A DNA stretch of 64,000 nt from K189A clade bacterium (lineage in GTDB: Bacteria > Pseudomonadota > Gammaproteobacteria > Pseudomonadales > Azotimanducaceae). Under the pieces are notes generated by a model. It saw only the letters and a program-made list of their open reading frames with translations. It had not been told where the DNA came from and made no database searches. Below, piece by piece: positions 40,891 to 49,519 of this stretch (positions are counted from its first letter, which is position 1; each line of letters opens with the position of its first letter). The translations under genes were made by a program, and so were the position numbers. Where the stretch lies: positions 1 through 64,000 of the forward strand of contig CACOYI010000004.1 of the NCBI GenBank assembly GCA_902631405.1. Direction: 5' to 3'.

Positions 40891-41498
40891 TTAGCAGTTA
40901 ATTGGATCTCACCTTTAATTTGAGATCTATCTTCTCCTATTAATCTAAAAATACCCTCCCGCTCGATAGAAAAATACGCTCCCGTATGAGTAGAATCTCC
41001 AATCATCAGTATGATTGAGCCGGCCCCAGTAATTTTCTCGTTTAGCAAGTCAATAGTAAGAAGATCGCTCGCTATTGATAGGTCTGAGGCATCTGAGGAA
41101 TATCTCATCAAATTCACAGAGCCGCTAAGCGAAATCAATCCATCATTGCTGGGTCGATAATCTGTCTCCGCTTTATCTGACTCAGAAAGATAAGTGAAGC
41201 CACCGATTGCAAACTCGACTTTAGGTGAGATAAAGACTGATCCATCGCCAGGATTCGCGAAAACCTCTGTTGCGGAAAGTTTCAATTGATCTTTGGCGTT
41301 TTGGTTGAGGAGCACCAAAGATGGTTTCTTCACAGAATAGGAGGCCGAATTTTTGCTTTCCCCGGAAGATTGAGCATCCCGTTTAGTTGTCTTCTCTTCA
41401 CGATCCTGGGCGTGAGAACTCAGAGAAAAACTAATTGAAAGATAGAAAAGAAAGAAGAGAATTCGTAATTTTGTTGGCCCGGTCGATTTAATTCTCAT
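40887..41498 (-). CDS. lptC: LPS export protein LptC
   Basis: N-terminal anchor, OstA-like domain, position between kdsC and lptA. Confidence 0.82.
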   Translation of the reverse strand: MRIKSTGPTKLRILFFLFYLSISFSLSSHAQDREEKTTKRDAQSSGESKNSASYSVKKPSLVLLNQNAKDQLKLSATEVFANPGDGSVFISPKVEFAIGGFTYLSESDKAETDYRPSNDGLISLSGSVNLMRYSSDASDLSIASDLLTIDLLNEKITGAGSIILMIGDSTHTGAYFSIEREGIFRLIGEDRSQIKGEIQLTAK

Positions 41499-42012
41499 AC
41501 GGCCAAAGATCCTTACTGGTTAAAATTAGCTGAGCGATCTCAAACATAATGCCATTTCCACCTGCATTTTCAGTAACGAAGTCGACCTTTGATTTGATGA
41601 ATTCCGCTGCATCTTCGACAGTGGCGCTGAGACTAATATCCGGGTGGCTGAACAATTCTAAATCTGCGAGATCATCGCCAATCGCTAGAATCTCTTGAGA
41701 AGCAAAACCTTTCTTCCTCAATTCTTGAAAGCCATTCAGTTTAGACTCTGCTCCCAAAACTATTTTCGTTATGCCGAGTTCTTCGGCCCTTCTTTCGACT
41801 GATTGAGAGTTCCTTCCGCTCAGTATCGCTATGTCGATACCGTTCTTTAGTAATAACTTGATGCTGCTTCCATCTCTAACGTGAAAATTTTTACTCTCTT
41901 CCCCTTTGTTGTTGTAGGTAATTTTTCCGTCCGTTAAAACCCCATCAACGTCAAGTATAAGGCCATCAATCCGTGCGGCCGATATCAAAAGATTTTCGTT
42001 AAAATTAGGCAT
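41488..42012 (-). CDS. kdsC: 3-deoxy-D-manno-octulosonate 8-phosphate phosphatase
   Basis: LILDVDGVLTDGKITYNNKGEESKNFHVRDGSSIKLL, ILSGRNSQSVERRAEELGI. Confidence 0.95.
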   Translation of the reverse strand: MPNFNENLLISAARIDGLILDVDGVLTDGKITYNNKGEESKNFHVRDGSSIKLLLKNGIDIAILSGRNSQSVERRAEELGITKIVLGAESKLNGFQELRKKGFASQEILAIGDDLADLELFSHPDISLSATVEDAAEFIKSKVDFVTENAGGNGIMFEIAQLILTSKDLWPYEN

Positions 42013-43003
42013 TATTTATTAGGTAAGCTGTGTACATGACCCAGCCGGCCAACAAAATTGAGCCCTCGAGTCTAGTTACTTCCGATTTTCTGCCGAAGCC
42101 ATATGCAAACAAGGCTAGTAGTAACGTCAGGGCTAACATGGTGCCACCATCTCTTACAAGTTGAGACAGCTCTATGCTCGCTCCTCCCATAAGGGCAGGA
42201 ATACAAAGGACCGCCGTTATGTTGAGAATGTTTGAGCCAATAATATTCCCCACTGCGATATCTTCTTGCTTTTTAATAGCTGCACCGATCGTTGCAGCAA
42301 GCTCGGGCAAGCTGGTACCTATGGCAACTACGGTCAGGCCAATGATGAGTTCACTGATTCCCAAGAGAACAGCAACGTTAACCGCGGCGTACACAAGAAG
42401 CTCCGCGGAAATCAAGAGCAATCCCAAGCCAAGCAAAGTAAATAACAAACCTTTTTGTTTCGATAGAGTAGCCAGTTCTGCGATTTCGGAATCGAGCTGT
42501 GTTTTCAGAGATTGATCCCCCGCAACGATTTTTTTAACGTAGGTTTCATCCTCTCTTTTGAGATCGTTCCAAATTTGATAAATCACGAGCACTAACCCGA
42601 ATAAGAGTATTATCCCATCATTGAAGGTTAATGCGGAACCGTTTGCCAACAAGATAAGGGCTAAAACAGTCAAGCCCATTAACCACGGTAACTGTTTGTT
42701 GCGTGCATTAGAGTCAATTGTCACTGGAATTAGGATTGCGGTGATTCCTAGTACTAAACCAATGTTAGCAATGTTTGAACCGATCGCGTTTCCGACCGCG
42801 AGTAAGTTGCTCCCTTCTTCTGAGGCGATTATTGCTACCACAATTTCTGGCGCAGAAGTTCCCAATGAGACAACGGTCAAACCGATAACCAGCTTGGGGA
42901 TCCCGAAATTGGTGGCTGTTGAAGCTGCGCCCGATAAAAAGAGATCGGCCGACCAGACAAGCCCCACGAATCCTACAAAGATTAAAAATAGGTTTAAGGT
43001 CAT
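42005..43003 (-). CDS. yrbG: YrbG-type sodium/calcium exchanger family protein
   Basis: Duplicated alpha-repeats: VVSLGTSAPEIVVAI...GNAIGSNIANIGLVLG and VVAIGTSLPELAATI...GNIIGSNILNI. Confidence 0.93.
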   Translation of the reverse strand: MTLNLFLIFVGFVGLVWSADLFLSGAASTATNFGIPKLVIGLTVVSLGTSAPEIVVAIIASEEGSNLLAVGNAIGSNIANIGLVLGITAILIPVTIDSNARNKQLPWLMGLTVLALILLANGSALTFNDGIILLFGLVLVIYQIWNDLKREDETYVKKIVAGDQSLKTQLDSEIAELATLSKQKGLLFTLLGLGLLLISAELLVYAAVNVAVLLGISELIIGLTVVAIGTSLPELAATIGAAIKKQEDIAVGNIIGSNILNITAVLCIPALMGGASIELSQLVRDGGTMLALTLLLALFAYGFGRKSEVTRLEGSILLAGWVMYTAYLINNA

Positions 43004-43154
43004 ATTTCAACCAGACGAGATTGAAGAACGCTAGAGTTCCCGAAAAACTTTAGGACGAATCTATAAGTGGGCATCGCAAGAGCTTAGACTCTTCTATGGT
43101 GGAATCCAAGTTAAAGGGTTGCGAACGAGAGAAGATTGGTGAACATTATCACTT

Positions 43155-43367
43155 ATGGAAGGCACAATCGAAGACAGAATTATGTCGGCATACCCAGACG
43201 CATCGGTGAAGGTCGTCCTCTCTGGCCGCAACGCACAGATTAAGATTAGTAGTGTGGCTTTGTCCGCATTGGGTAGAGTGCAGCAGCAAAAAAAAATCTA
43301 CGCCTGCATCGATGATCTCATTTCGGAGGGAGTTATACATGCAGTATCGATTAAAATTGCCAAGTAA
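43155..43367 (+). CDS. ibaG: BolA/IbaG-family protein
   Basis: Short ORF upstream of murA; DASVKVVLSGRNAQIKISSVALSALGRVQQQKKIYACIDDLISEGVIHAVSIKIA. Confidence 0.83.
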   Translation: MEGTIEDRIMSAYPDASVKVVLSGRNAQIKISSVALSALGRVQQQKKIYACIDDLISEGVIHAVSIKIAK

Positions 43368-43382
43368 ATTTTAAACAATAAA

Positions 43383-44645
43383 GTGGAGAGACTTCACATA
43401 TCAGGTGGAAGGGCCCTTGATGGCAATATTTCGATATCGGGGTCAAAAAACGCGTGTTTACCAGTTCTTGCGGCATCCCTATTGAGTGCAGATCAAATTG
43501 ATATTTCGAATCTGCCAGAGCTTGTTGATGTCTCTACCATGCTGAGACTTATCAAAGAATTGGCAGGGAAATGTTATGAACTTGATGGCTCGGCTTTAAG
43601 CATTAGGGCAGAAGAAATCCAGAGCAAAAAAGCCCCTTACGATTTAGTCCGAACTATGCGCGCTTCTTTTCTGGTGCTTGGCCCACTCTTGGCTCGTTGT
43701 GGTTATGCTGAAGTATCGTTGCCTGGAGGCTGTGCAATCGGTTCGAGGCCCGTAGATCAGCATCTTAAGGGGTTCGAGGCAATGGGTGCCAAGATAGAGG
43801 TGAGAGACGGTTATGTAATTGCCGAGACTCCCGAGGGTTTGCAAGGCGCCGATATTTATTTTGATAAACCCACAGTTGGAGGAACGGAAAATATAATGAT
43901 GGCGGCAAGTTTGGCGTCTGGAACGACTAATATTTTCAACGCTGCAACAGAACCAGAGGTCAAGAATTTAGGAGATTTTCTTCGCGCAATGGGGGCAGAT
44001 ATCTCTGGACACGGATCTAACCAAATAAAGATCAAGGGAGTCTCCCATCTCAAAGGATGTATTCATAAAGTCTCAGCAGATCGAATCGAAGCTGGTACAT
44101 TTATGGTCGCTGCAGCGGCAACGCGAGGTCAAATCACGATGAACGGTGCGGACCCCCGAGAGCTTGAAGCGGTTACCGAATTGCTGAGAGAGTCGGGGGC
44201 TGAAGTCGAGACAAGCGTTGACAGGATTAGAGTCTCAATGGATGCTCGTCCTCGCGCTGTGGATATTGAAACAGCACCGTTCCCTGGATTTCCAACAGAT
44301 TTGCAAGCGCAATTCATGGTCCTGAATGCTGTGGCGAAAGGGAAGGCTTTCGTAAGGGAACAAATCTTTGAAAACAGATTTATGCACGTTCAGGAGCTAA
44401 TACGCATGGGTGCGAAAATAGAACTCATAGGAAGTAATATGGCGGTAGTAACTGGTAGGAAAGCTTTGAAGGGTGCTCCAGTTATGGCTACAGATCTGAG
44501 AGCATCCTCATCTTTAGTGATAGGCGGCTTGGTTGCAGACGGAGAGACGATAATTGATAGGATTTACCATATTGATCGTGGCTATGAAGCTATTGAAAAA
44601 AAACTTTCCATGCTCGGAGCGTCGGTAAGAAGAATTCGAAAGTGA
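43383..44645 (+). CDS. murA: UDP-N-acetylglucosamine 1-carboxyvinyltransferase (GTG start)
   Basis: GNISISGSKNACLPVLAASLL, MRASFLVLGPLLARCGYAEVSLPGGCAIGSRPVDQHLKGFEAMGA. Confidence 0.97.
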   Translation: MERLHISGGRALDGNISISGSKNACLPVLAASLLSADQIDISNLPELVDVSTMLRLIKELAGKCYELDGSALSIRAEEIQSKKAPYDLVRTMRASFLVLGPLLARCGYAEVSLPGGCAIGSRPVDQHLKGFEAMGAKIEVRDGYVIAETPEGLQGADIYFDKPTVGGTENIMMAASLASGTTNIFNAATEPEVKNLGDFLRAMGADISGHGSNQIKIKGVSHLKGCIHKVSADRIEAGTFMVAAAATRGQITMNGADPRELEAVTELLRESGAEVETSVDRIRVSMDARPRAVDIETAPFPGFPTDLQAQFMVLNAVAKGKAFVREQIFENRFMHVQELIRMGAKIELIGSNMAVVTGRKALKGAPVMATDLRASSSLVIGGLVADGETIIDRIYHIDRGYEAIEKKLSMLGASVRRIRK

Positions 44646-44668
44646 AAAAGCGATAACTAGTTCTATTC

Positions 44669-45292
44669 ATGATAACAATTGCAATAAATAAAGGGCGTAT
44701 CTATCAAGAAACGGTTCAGTTATTACTGAGAGCAAAAATTCTCGATCAAGCCTCGACGAAACAAGATCGCAGGTTAGTTTTCTCTTCGCCAAGTGGAGAT
44801 TACCGCTTCTTGGTGGTTCGATCGGCGGATGTGCCAATTTATGTCGAACGAGGGGCGGCAGATATTGGAGTCACAGGAAAGGATTCGATTATGGAGTACG
44901 GCGCCTCCATGACGTTTTATGAAACTATGGATTTGGGTCTCGGTAAGTGCAGGATGATGACTGCTTGGCCGAAAGGGTCCCCGGAACCATTTGGCAAAAT
45001 CAAGGTAGCTACTAAGTTTGTGAACATCGCTAGGGAGTATTTTGACTCTCAAAATAGACAAGTTGAGATGATTAAGTTATCTGGGGCTTTAGAAATTGCG
45101 CCTAGTTTGGGCTTGTCTGATTGTATTGTTGACCTTGTAGCCACGGGAGAAACTTTGAATGCTAATGGGATGGAACCTCGTGAGTTGATCGCGGAGATTT
45201 CTTCCAGACTTATAGTGAACAGAGCTGCTTTGAAAACGAAGTTCGACGAAATCAATGCTTTTACCAATTTGATCACTAGTGTTTCGAGTTGA
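44669..45292 (+). CDS. hisG: ATP phosphoribosyltransferase, short form (HisG_S)
   Basis: ITIAINKGRIYQETVQLL; RSADVPIYVERGAADIGVTGKD; ends after catalytic domain. Confidence 0.95.
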   Translation: MITIAINKGRIYQETVQLLLRAKILDQASTKQDRRLVFSSPSGDYRFLVVRSADVPIYVERGAADIGVTGKDSIMEYGASMTFYETMDLGLGKCRMMTAWPKGSPEPFGKIKVATKFVNIAREYFDSQNRQVEMIKLSGALEIAPSLGLSDCIVDLVATGETLNANGMEPRELIAEISSRLIVNRAALKTKFDEINAFTNLITSVSS

Positions 45293-45337
45293 GTGGAAGA
45301 TAATTGAACAAATTAAGTCAGTAAGGGAGCGCAATCA

Positions 45338-46639
45338 TTGAGAGTTCTTTTTTCTTCGGCAGCCAGTTTTGATTTTGATCTTTCGAGACTCACGGAGACA
45401 GATACATCGACTGCCGCAAGTGTGTCGGATGCGGTATCAGGAATCCTCTCGAGAATTAGATTAGAGGGCGACTCGGCGCTTTTAGATCTAACCAACGCAT
45501 TAGAGGATAACGCTTTTAGCGAAATAGATGATTTAGAGCTATGCAACAGAGATATGGAGCAGGCCTGGGAAAGGTTAGGAGATAACGATAGGAAAGCCCT
45601 CCAGGTGGCAGCAGCGAGAATTACCGATTTTCATCAAAAGCAGCGCCAAAACTCCTGGTCTTTCCAAGACGACTTAGGAAACGTGCTCGGACAACGCATA
45701 TCGCCCATAGACAGGGTGGGCGTCTATGTTCCGGGTGGGAAGGCCTCTTATCCTTCCAGCGTTTTAATGAGTATTATCCCAGCGAGAGTTGCCGGTGTCT
45801 CTGAGGTTGTAGCCTTCACCCCAAGCATTTCAGGAGCAATAAATGACTACGTTCTAGCTGCTTTTTCGCTAGTAGGGGTGGACCGAGTATTTATGGCAGG
45901 CGGTGCTCAGGCGATAGGCGCGATGGCCTACGGGACTGAGCTGGTTCCCAAAGTCGATAAAATTGTTGGCCCGGGAGGTACCTTTGTAGCTGAGGCGAAA
46001 AGACAGGTTTTTGGTGCAGTTGGGATCGATATGATTGCAGGCCCCAGCGAAGTGCTAGTTATTGCCGACGATCAAGCACCCGTCGAATGGGTTGCACTAG
46101 ATATGTTTGCGCAAGCTGAGCACGACCCAGCAGCCCAAAGCATTGCTATAGTTTTTAGTGAAAATTATGCAAAAGACTTGGAAGTCACTATAAACAATCT
46201 GATTGAAGAGATGCCGAGAAAAAAAATTATAAAAGAATCCCTCTCAAATAGAGGAGCAATAATATGCTGTGCAAACCGGCGAGAGTCAGCAGAAATAGCA
46301 AACCGCATAGCGCCGGAACACTTGGGCTTAATGATTGATAACCCTTATGAACTTCTGGATCAAATAAAAAATTTTGGGGCTGTGTTTGTTGGGAATTACT
46401 CTTCTGAAGCGATGGGTGACTATGTTACTGGCCCATCTCACGTTTTACCCACGTCAGGCTCTGCTAAGTACTCATCCCCTTTGGGGGTCTATGACTTTGT
46501 CAAACGATCATCAGTTGTTGAGCTGAGTGAGCAAGGAGCCAAAGAACTTGGTGTGGTGGCAGCAACCCTCGCGGAAAACGAAGGGCTGTATGCCCACGCG
46601 AAGACGGCTCTAGTGAGAAATCCCGGTTCTAACGAGTAA
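45338..46639 (+). CDS. hisD: Histidinol dehydrogenase (TTG start)
   Basis: RVGVYVPGGKASYPSSVLMSIIPA, FVAEAKRQVFG, IDMIAGPSEVLVIAD, GPSHVLPTSG. Confidence 0.97.
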   Translation: MRVLFSSAASFDFDLSRLTETDTSTAASVSDAVSGILSRIRLEGDSALLDLTNALEDNAFSEIDDLELCNRDMEQAWERLGDNDRKALQVAAARITDFHQKQRQNSWSFQDDLGNVLGQRISPIDRVGVYVPGGKASYPSSVLMSIIPARVAGVSEVVAFTPSISGAINDYVLAAFSLVGVDRVFMAGGAQAIGAMAYGTELVPKVDKIVGPGGTFVAEAKRQVFGAVGIDMIAGPSEVLVIADDQAPVEWVALDMFAQAEHDPAAQSIAIVFSENYAKDLEVTINNLIEEMPRKKIIKESLSNRGAIICCANRRESAEIANRIAPEHLGLMIDNPYELLDQIKNFGAVFVGNYSSEAMGDYVTGPSHVLPTSGSAKYSSPLGVYDFVKRSSVVELSEQGAKELGVVAATLAENEGLYAHAKTALVRNPGSNE

Positions 46640-46664
46640 CCTAGTTGGTGTATCTCCGGTTAGA

Positions 46665-47798
46665 TTGGTTCGCGCGCGCAGCTGGCAAAGCTGGGTTTTT
46701 CAAGTTGGGACTGAAATGTTGAGAGAATTAGGTTCTCCGGTTCACGGAGAGCTGGTGCTTGATGAGGACCAGCTAAAGATCAAAGAAAGATTAGATCGTT
46801 TGCGAAGTGCGGTAATGGTGGACCTTGAGGTCGGACCACTGAGTTGGGTTGCCAGATGGTTTCGAAGAAAGAGCAAAAAGCGGGTCATGGGCCTTTATTT
46901 GTGGGGGGATGTAGGAAGAGGGAAGACGATGTTGATGGACGCTTTCTGCAAAGAGCTGCCAAACTCCATCGTGTCTAGATTCCATTTTTACAGATTTATG
47001 CAGAAGGTCCATGCCTCACTCGATCAATATTCTGGGCAAACAAATCCCTTAGAGAAAGTTGCGGGAGATTTTGCATCGGAAATTAAGGTTCTCTGTTTTG
47101 ATGAGTTTTTTGTTTCGGATATAGGGGACGCGATGATCTTAGGCGAACTCTTCAAGGAACTTTTTAAAAAGGGAGTGGTTCTTGTTGCAACGTCCAATGT
47201 AGAACCGGCGAATCTTTACAAAAATGGTCTTCAGAGAGCAAGATTTCTGCCTGCAATAAGACTTCTCGTTGAGCATTGTGAAGTGGCCCGGATTGGCAAA
47301 GGCGCTGACTATCGTCTTACTAAACTGACAAATAAAGCGAGGTACTTCTATCCTGAGAATTTAGTAAACCAAAATACTATGCGTGAGATGTTCATTGTCT
47401 TGAGTCAGGGTGCTTACCAGGAGAGTGTGTCGATTGATGTTCTAGGAAGAACTATTCAAACCCGGCTTGTATCTGATGAGGTGGTCTGGTTTGCTTTTAG
47501 TGAACTGTGCGATGGACCTCGTAGTCAAAATGATTACATTGAAATCGCAAATCAATATAAGACGGTTTTCCTTGATGGGCTTCCAGTCATGAACTCAGAA
47601 AAAGAGAATCAGGCAAGGAGATTCGTCAGCCTCGTAGATGAGTTGTATGATCGCCGGATAAATTTAGTTGTGTTGGCGCAAAGCTCCGTAGATCTACTGT
47701 ATAAAGGGGTTGGGCTGAAGTTTGAATTCGAACGAACCATGAGCCGGTTAATTGAAATGCAGTCGCCGGAATATATAGCAAGCTTTCGAGCTGAGTGA
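46665..47798 (+). CDS. zapE: Cell division ATPase ZapE (AFG1-like); start uncertain
   Basis: MGLYLWGDVGRGKTMLMDAFC, VLCFDEFFVSDIGDAMILGEL, LVATSNVEPANLYKNGLQRARFLPAI. Confidence 0.95.
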   Translation: MVRARSWQSWVFQVGTEMLRELGSPVHGELVLDEDQLKIKERLDRLRSAVMVDLEVGPLSWVARWFRRKSKKRVMGLYLWGDVGRGKTMLMDAFCKELPNSIVSRFHFYRFMQKVHASLDQYSGQTNPLEKVAGDFASEIKVLCFDEFFVSDIGDAMILGELFKELFKKGVVLVATSNVEPANLYKNGLQRARFLPAIRLLVEHCEVARIGKGADYRLTKLTNKARYFYPENLVNQNTMREMFIVLSQGAYQESVSIDVLGRTIQTRLVSDEVVWFAFSELCDGPRSQNDYIEIANQYKTVFLDGLPVMNSEKENQARRFVSLVDELYDRRINLVVLAQSSVDLLYKGVGLKFEFERTMSRLIEMQSPEYIASFRAE

Positions 47799-47821
47799 GG
47801 CGATTAGGAGCCCAGGCAAGG

Positions 47822-47850
47822 TTGTAAACATCTAGCCGCTAAACTATGAT
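47822..47850 (+). promoter_or_regulatory. Sigma-70-like promoter upstream of rplM-rpsI (TTGTAA-17-TATGAT)
   Basis: -35 47822..47827 TTGTAA, 17 nt spacer, -10 47845..47850 TATGAT. Confidence 0.65.
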
Positions 47851-47878
47851 TCGCCTCCCTGTTTTAAAGAGAATCTGA

Positions 47879-47912
47879 CCTTAGGGATTATTAGGACGGT
47901 CTAGACCTAAGG
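47879..47912 (+). promoter_or_regulatory. Inverted repeat in rplM 5' leader (candidate L13 autoregulatory hairpin)
   Basis: CCTTAGG (47879..47885) / CCTAAGG (47906..47912), ending about 20 nt upstream of the rplM ATG. Confidence 0.5.
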
Positions 47913-47931
47913 GCGGATTTGAGAGTAGTTG

Positions 47932-48360
47932 ATGGCGACACTGAGTTTTTCGAGCAAAGACATAGACAAAGCATGGTGGGTAGTCGATGCCAACGGCAAG
48001 ACGTTGGGTCGGGTGGCCACTGAGATAGCGCTTCGTTTGCGTGGTAAGCATAAGCCAGAGTACACACCGCATGCTGACGTTGGTGATTTTGTCGTGGTTG
48101 TAAACGCGGAGAAAGTAGCTGTAACAGGTAAAAAAGAAACGGATAAAATCTATTGGCGTCATACAGGCTTTCCGGGTGGAATTAAGGCAAAACCACTCGG
48201 TAAGATGCGTGAGGAGAAGCCCGAGAAAATGATCGAAATTGCCGTGAAAGGGATGTTGCCAAAAAACCCGCTGGGCAGAGCGATGTATAAAAAGCTCAAG
48301 GTTTATAAGGGCGGCACGCACCCTCATGCGGCGCAGCAACCACGGACCTTGGAGCTTTAA
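47932..48360 (+). CDS. rplM: 50S ribosomal protein L13
   Basis: [47 protein letters not shown]. Confidence 0.97.
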   Translation: MATLSFSSKDIDKAWWVVDANGKTLGRVATEIALRLRGKHKPEYTPHADVGDFVVVVNAEKVAVTGKKETDKIYWRHTGFPGGIKAKPLGKMREEKPEKMIEIAVKGMLPKNPLGRAMYKKLKVYKGGTHPHAAQQPRTLEL

Positions 48361-48361
48361 T

Positions 48362-48751
48362 ATGTCCAACTACGATTATGGAACTGGTCGAAGAAAGACT
48401 GCCGCCGCAAGGGTTTTTGTCACCGGTGGGTCTGGGCGTATTCTCGTGAACTCAGTTCCTTTAGACGAATTCTTCGGCCGTGAAACCGCGAGGATGATCG
48501 TTAGGCAACCTCTGGAATTAGCTGAGTTAACAGACAAGCTAGATCTGAAGATTTCAGTTAAGGGTGGTGGCGACTCCGGTCAGGCTGGCGCCATAAGACA
48601 CGGAGTGGCTAGGGCGCTTGTTGACTATGACGAGTCTTTGAGAAGCCCAATGCGACAAGCGGGATTCCTAACAAGAGATGCAAGGGCGGTCGAAAGAAAA
48701 AAAGTGGGTCTTAGGAAGTCTCGAAAGCGACCTCAATATTCTAAACGTTAA
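48362..48751 (+). CDS. rpsI: 30S ribosomal protein S9 (start set to [12 protein letters not shown])
   Basis: [20 protein letters not shown]-terminus [18 protein letters not shown]. Confidence 0.97.
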   Translation: MSNYDYGTGRRKTAAARVFVTGGSGRILVNSVPLDEFFGRETARMIVRQPLELAELTDKLDLKISVKGGGDSGQAGAIRHGVARALVDYDESLRSPMRQAGFLTRDARAVERKKVGLRKSRKRPQYSKR

Positions 48752-48801
48752 TTGGACGCAGTCGGTTTGGGGCCAAAAAGCTGCTTAGTTGGCTTCTAAA
48801 A

Positions 48802-48858
48802 TGGTAAGATAGACGCCTGAAAAGAGGAAAAAAGCTCTAAAGGTAAAGGCCTCTTTTC
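48802..48858 (+). promoter_or_regulatory. petABC upstream region: extended -10 (TGGTAAGAT) and 5' leader hairpin GAAAAGAGG/CCTCTTTTC
   Basis: TGn-TAAGAT at 48802..48810; perfect 9-bp inverted repeat 48819..48827 / 48850..48858. Confidence 0.5.
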
Positions 48859-48890
48859 TAGGTGGTAACAAGGCTTCCAGGAGCAATCAG

Positions 48891-49493
48891 GTGGCATCAG
48901 ACGTTCCGTTAATGTCGGCGAGCATGAAAGAACCTTCGAACATAGACCGAAGGTACTTCTTAATTCAATCTACTGCCGCAGTAGGCACCGTTGGCGCGGG
49001 CTTCGCTGTTTGGCCATTCCTCTCTTATTGGTCGCCCAGCGAGAAAGCCAAGGCGATGGGCGCTGCGGTCAAAATCGACCTCTCGAAACTTCAACCTGGA
49101 GAGATGCTAACGCCTGTCGTTGCGTGGCGAGGAAAACCAGTTTTTATTATAAGACGTACGGAAGCAATGCTTAATTCGATTAAGGAAACTTCTCTTACCC
49201 TGGCCGACCCAAACTCTGAAAATCCGGAAATGCAACCCGATTTTGCGGTCAACCCGTGGCGATCGTCTAACCCTGAGTACGCAGTTTTACTAGGTCTCTG
49301 TACTCATTTGGGTTGCTCGCCCAAGCTCGTGAGTGTCGGAAATTTTGAGGATGCGTCAGGCGGGTTCTTCTGTCCTTGCCATGGATCAAAGTTTGATCTG
49401 GCTGGGAGGGTTGTGGCTGGTGTGCCGGCACCTACGAATATGGAAGTACCCCCTTATCGATTTGAGTCAGATACAGTTATTGTGATCGGATAG
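48891..49493 (+). CDS. petA: Ubiquinol-cytochrome c reductase Rieske iron-sulfur subunit (GTG start)
   Basis: RRYFLIQSTAAVGTVGAGFAVWPFL TAT-like leader; CTHLGCSPK and CPCHGSKFDLAGRV. Confidence 0.96.
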   Translation: MASDVPLMSASMKEPSNIDRRYFLIQSTAAVGTVGAGFAVWPFLSYWSPSEKAKAMGAAVKIDLSKLQPGEMLTPVVAWRGKPVFIIRRTEAMLNSIKETSLTLADPNSENPEMQPDFAVNPWRSSNPEYAVLLGLCTHLGCSPKLVSVGNFEDASGGFFCPCHGSKFDLAGRVVAGVPAPTNMEVPPYRFESDTVIVIG

Positions 49494-49519
49494 AAAACAC
49501 CAAAAAAAGTTTAGAGGAA

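Noticed and set aside
42621-43034. 137-aa plus-strand ORF opposite yrbG
   Set aside because: Mirror of a repetitive exchanger gene; composition explained by the antisense strand.
43078-43093. AAGAG-CTTAGA-CTCTT dyad in the yrbG/ibaG divergent region
   Set aside because: Five-bp arms are too short to support a regulator site without comparative data.
47881-48369. 162-aa minus-strand ORF covering rplM
   Set aside because: Entirely antisense to ribosomal protein L13; no homology signal.
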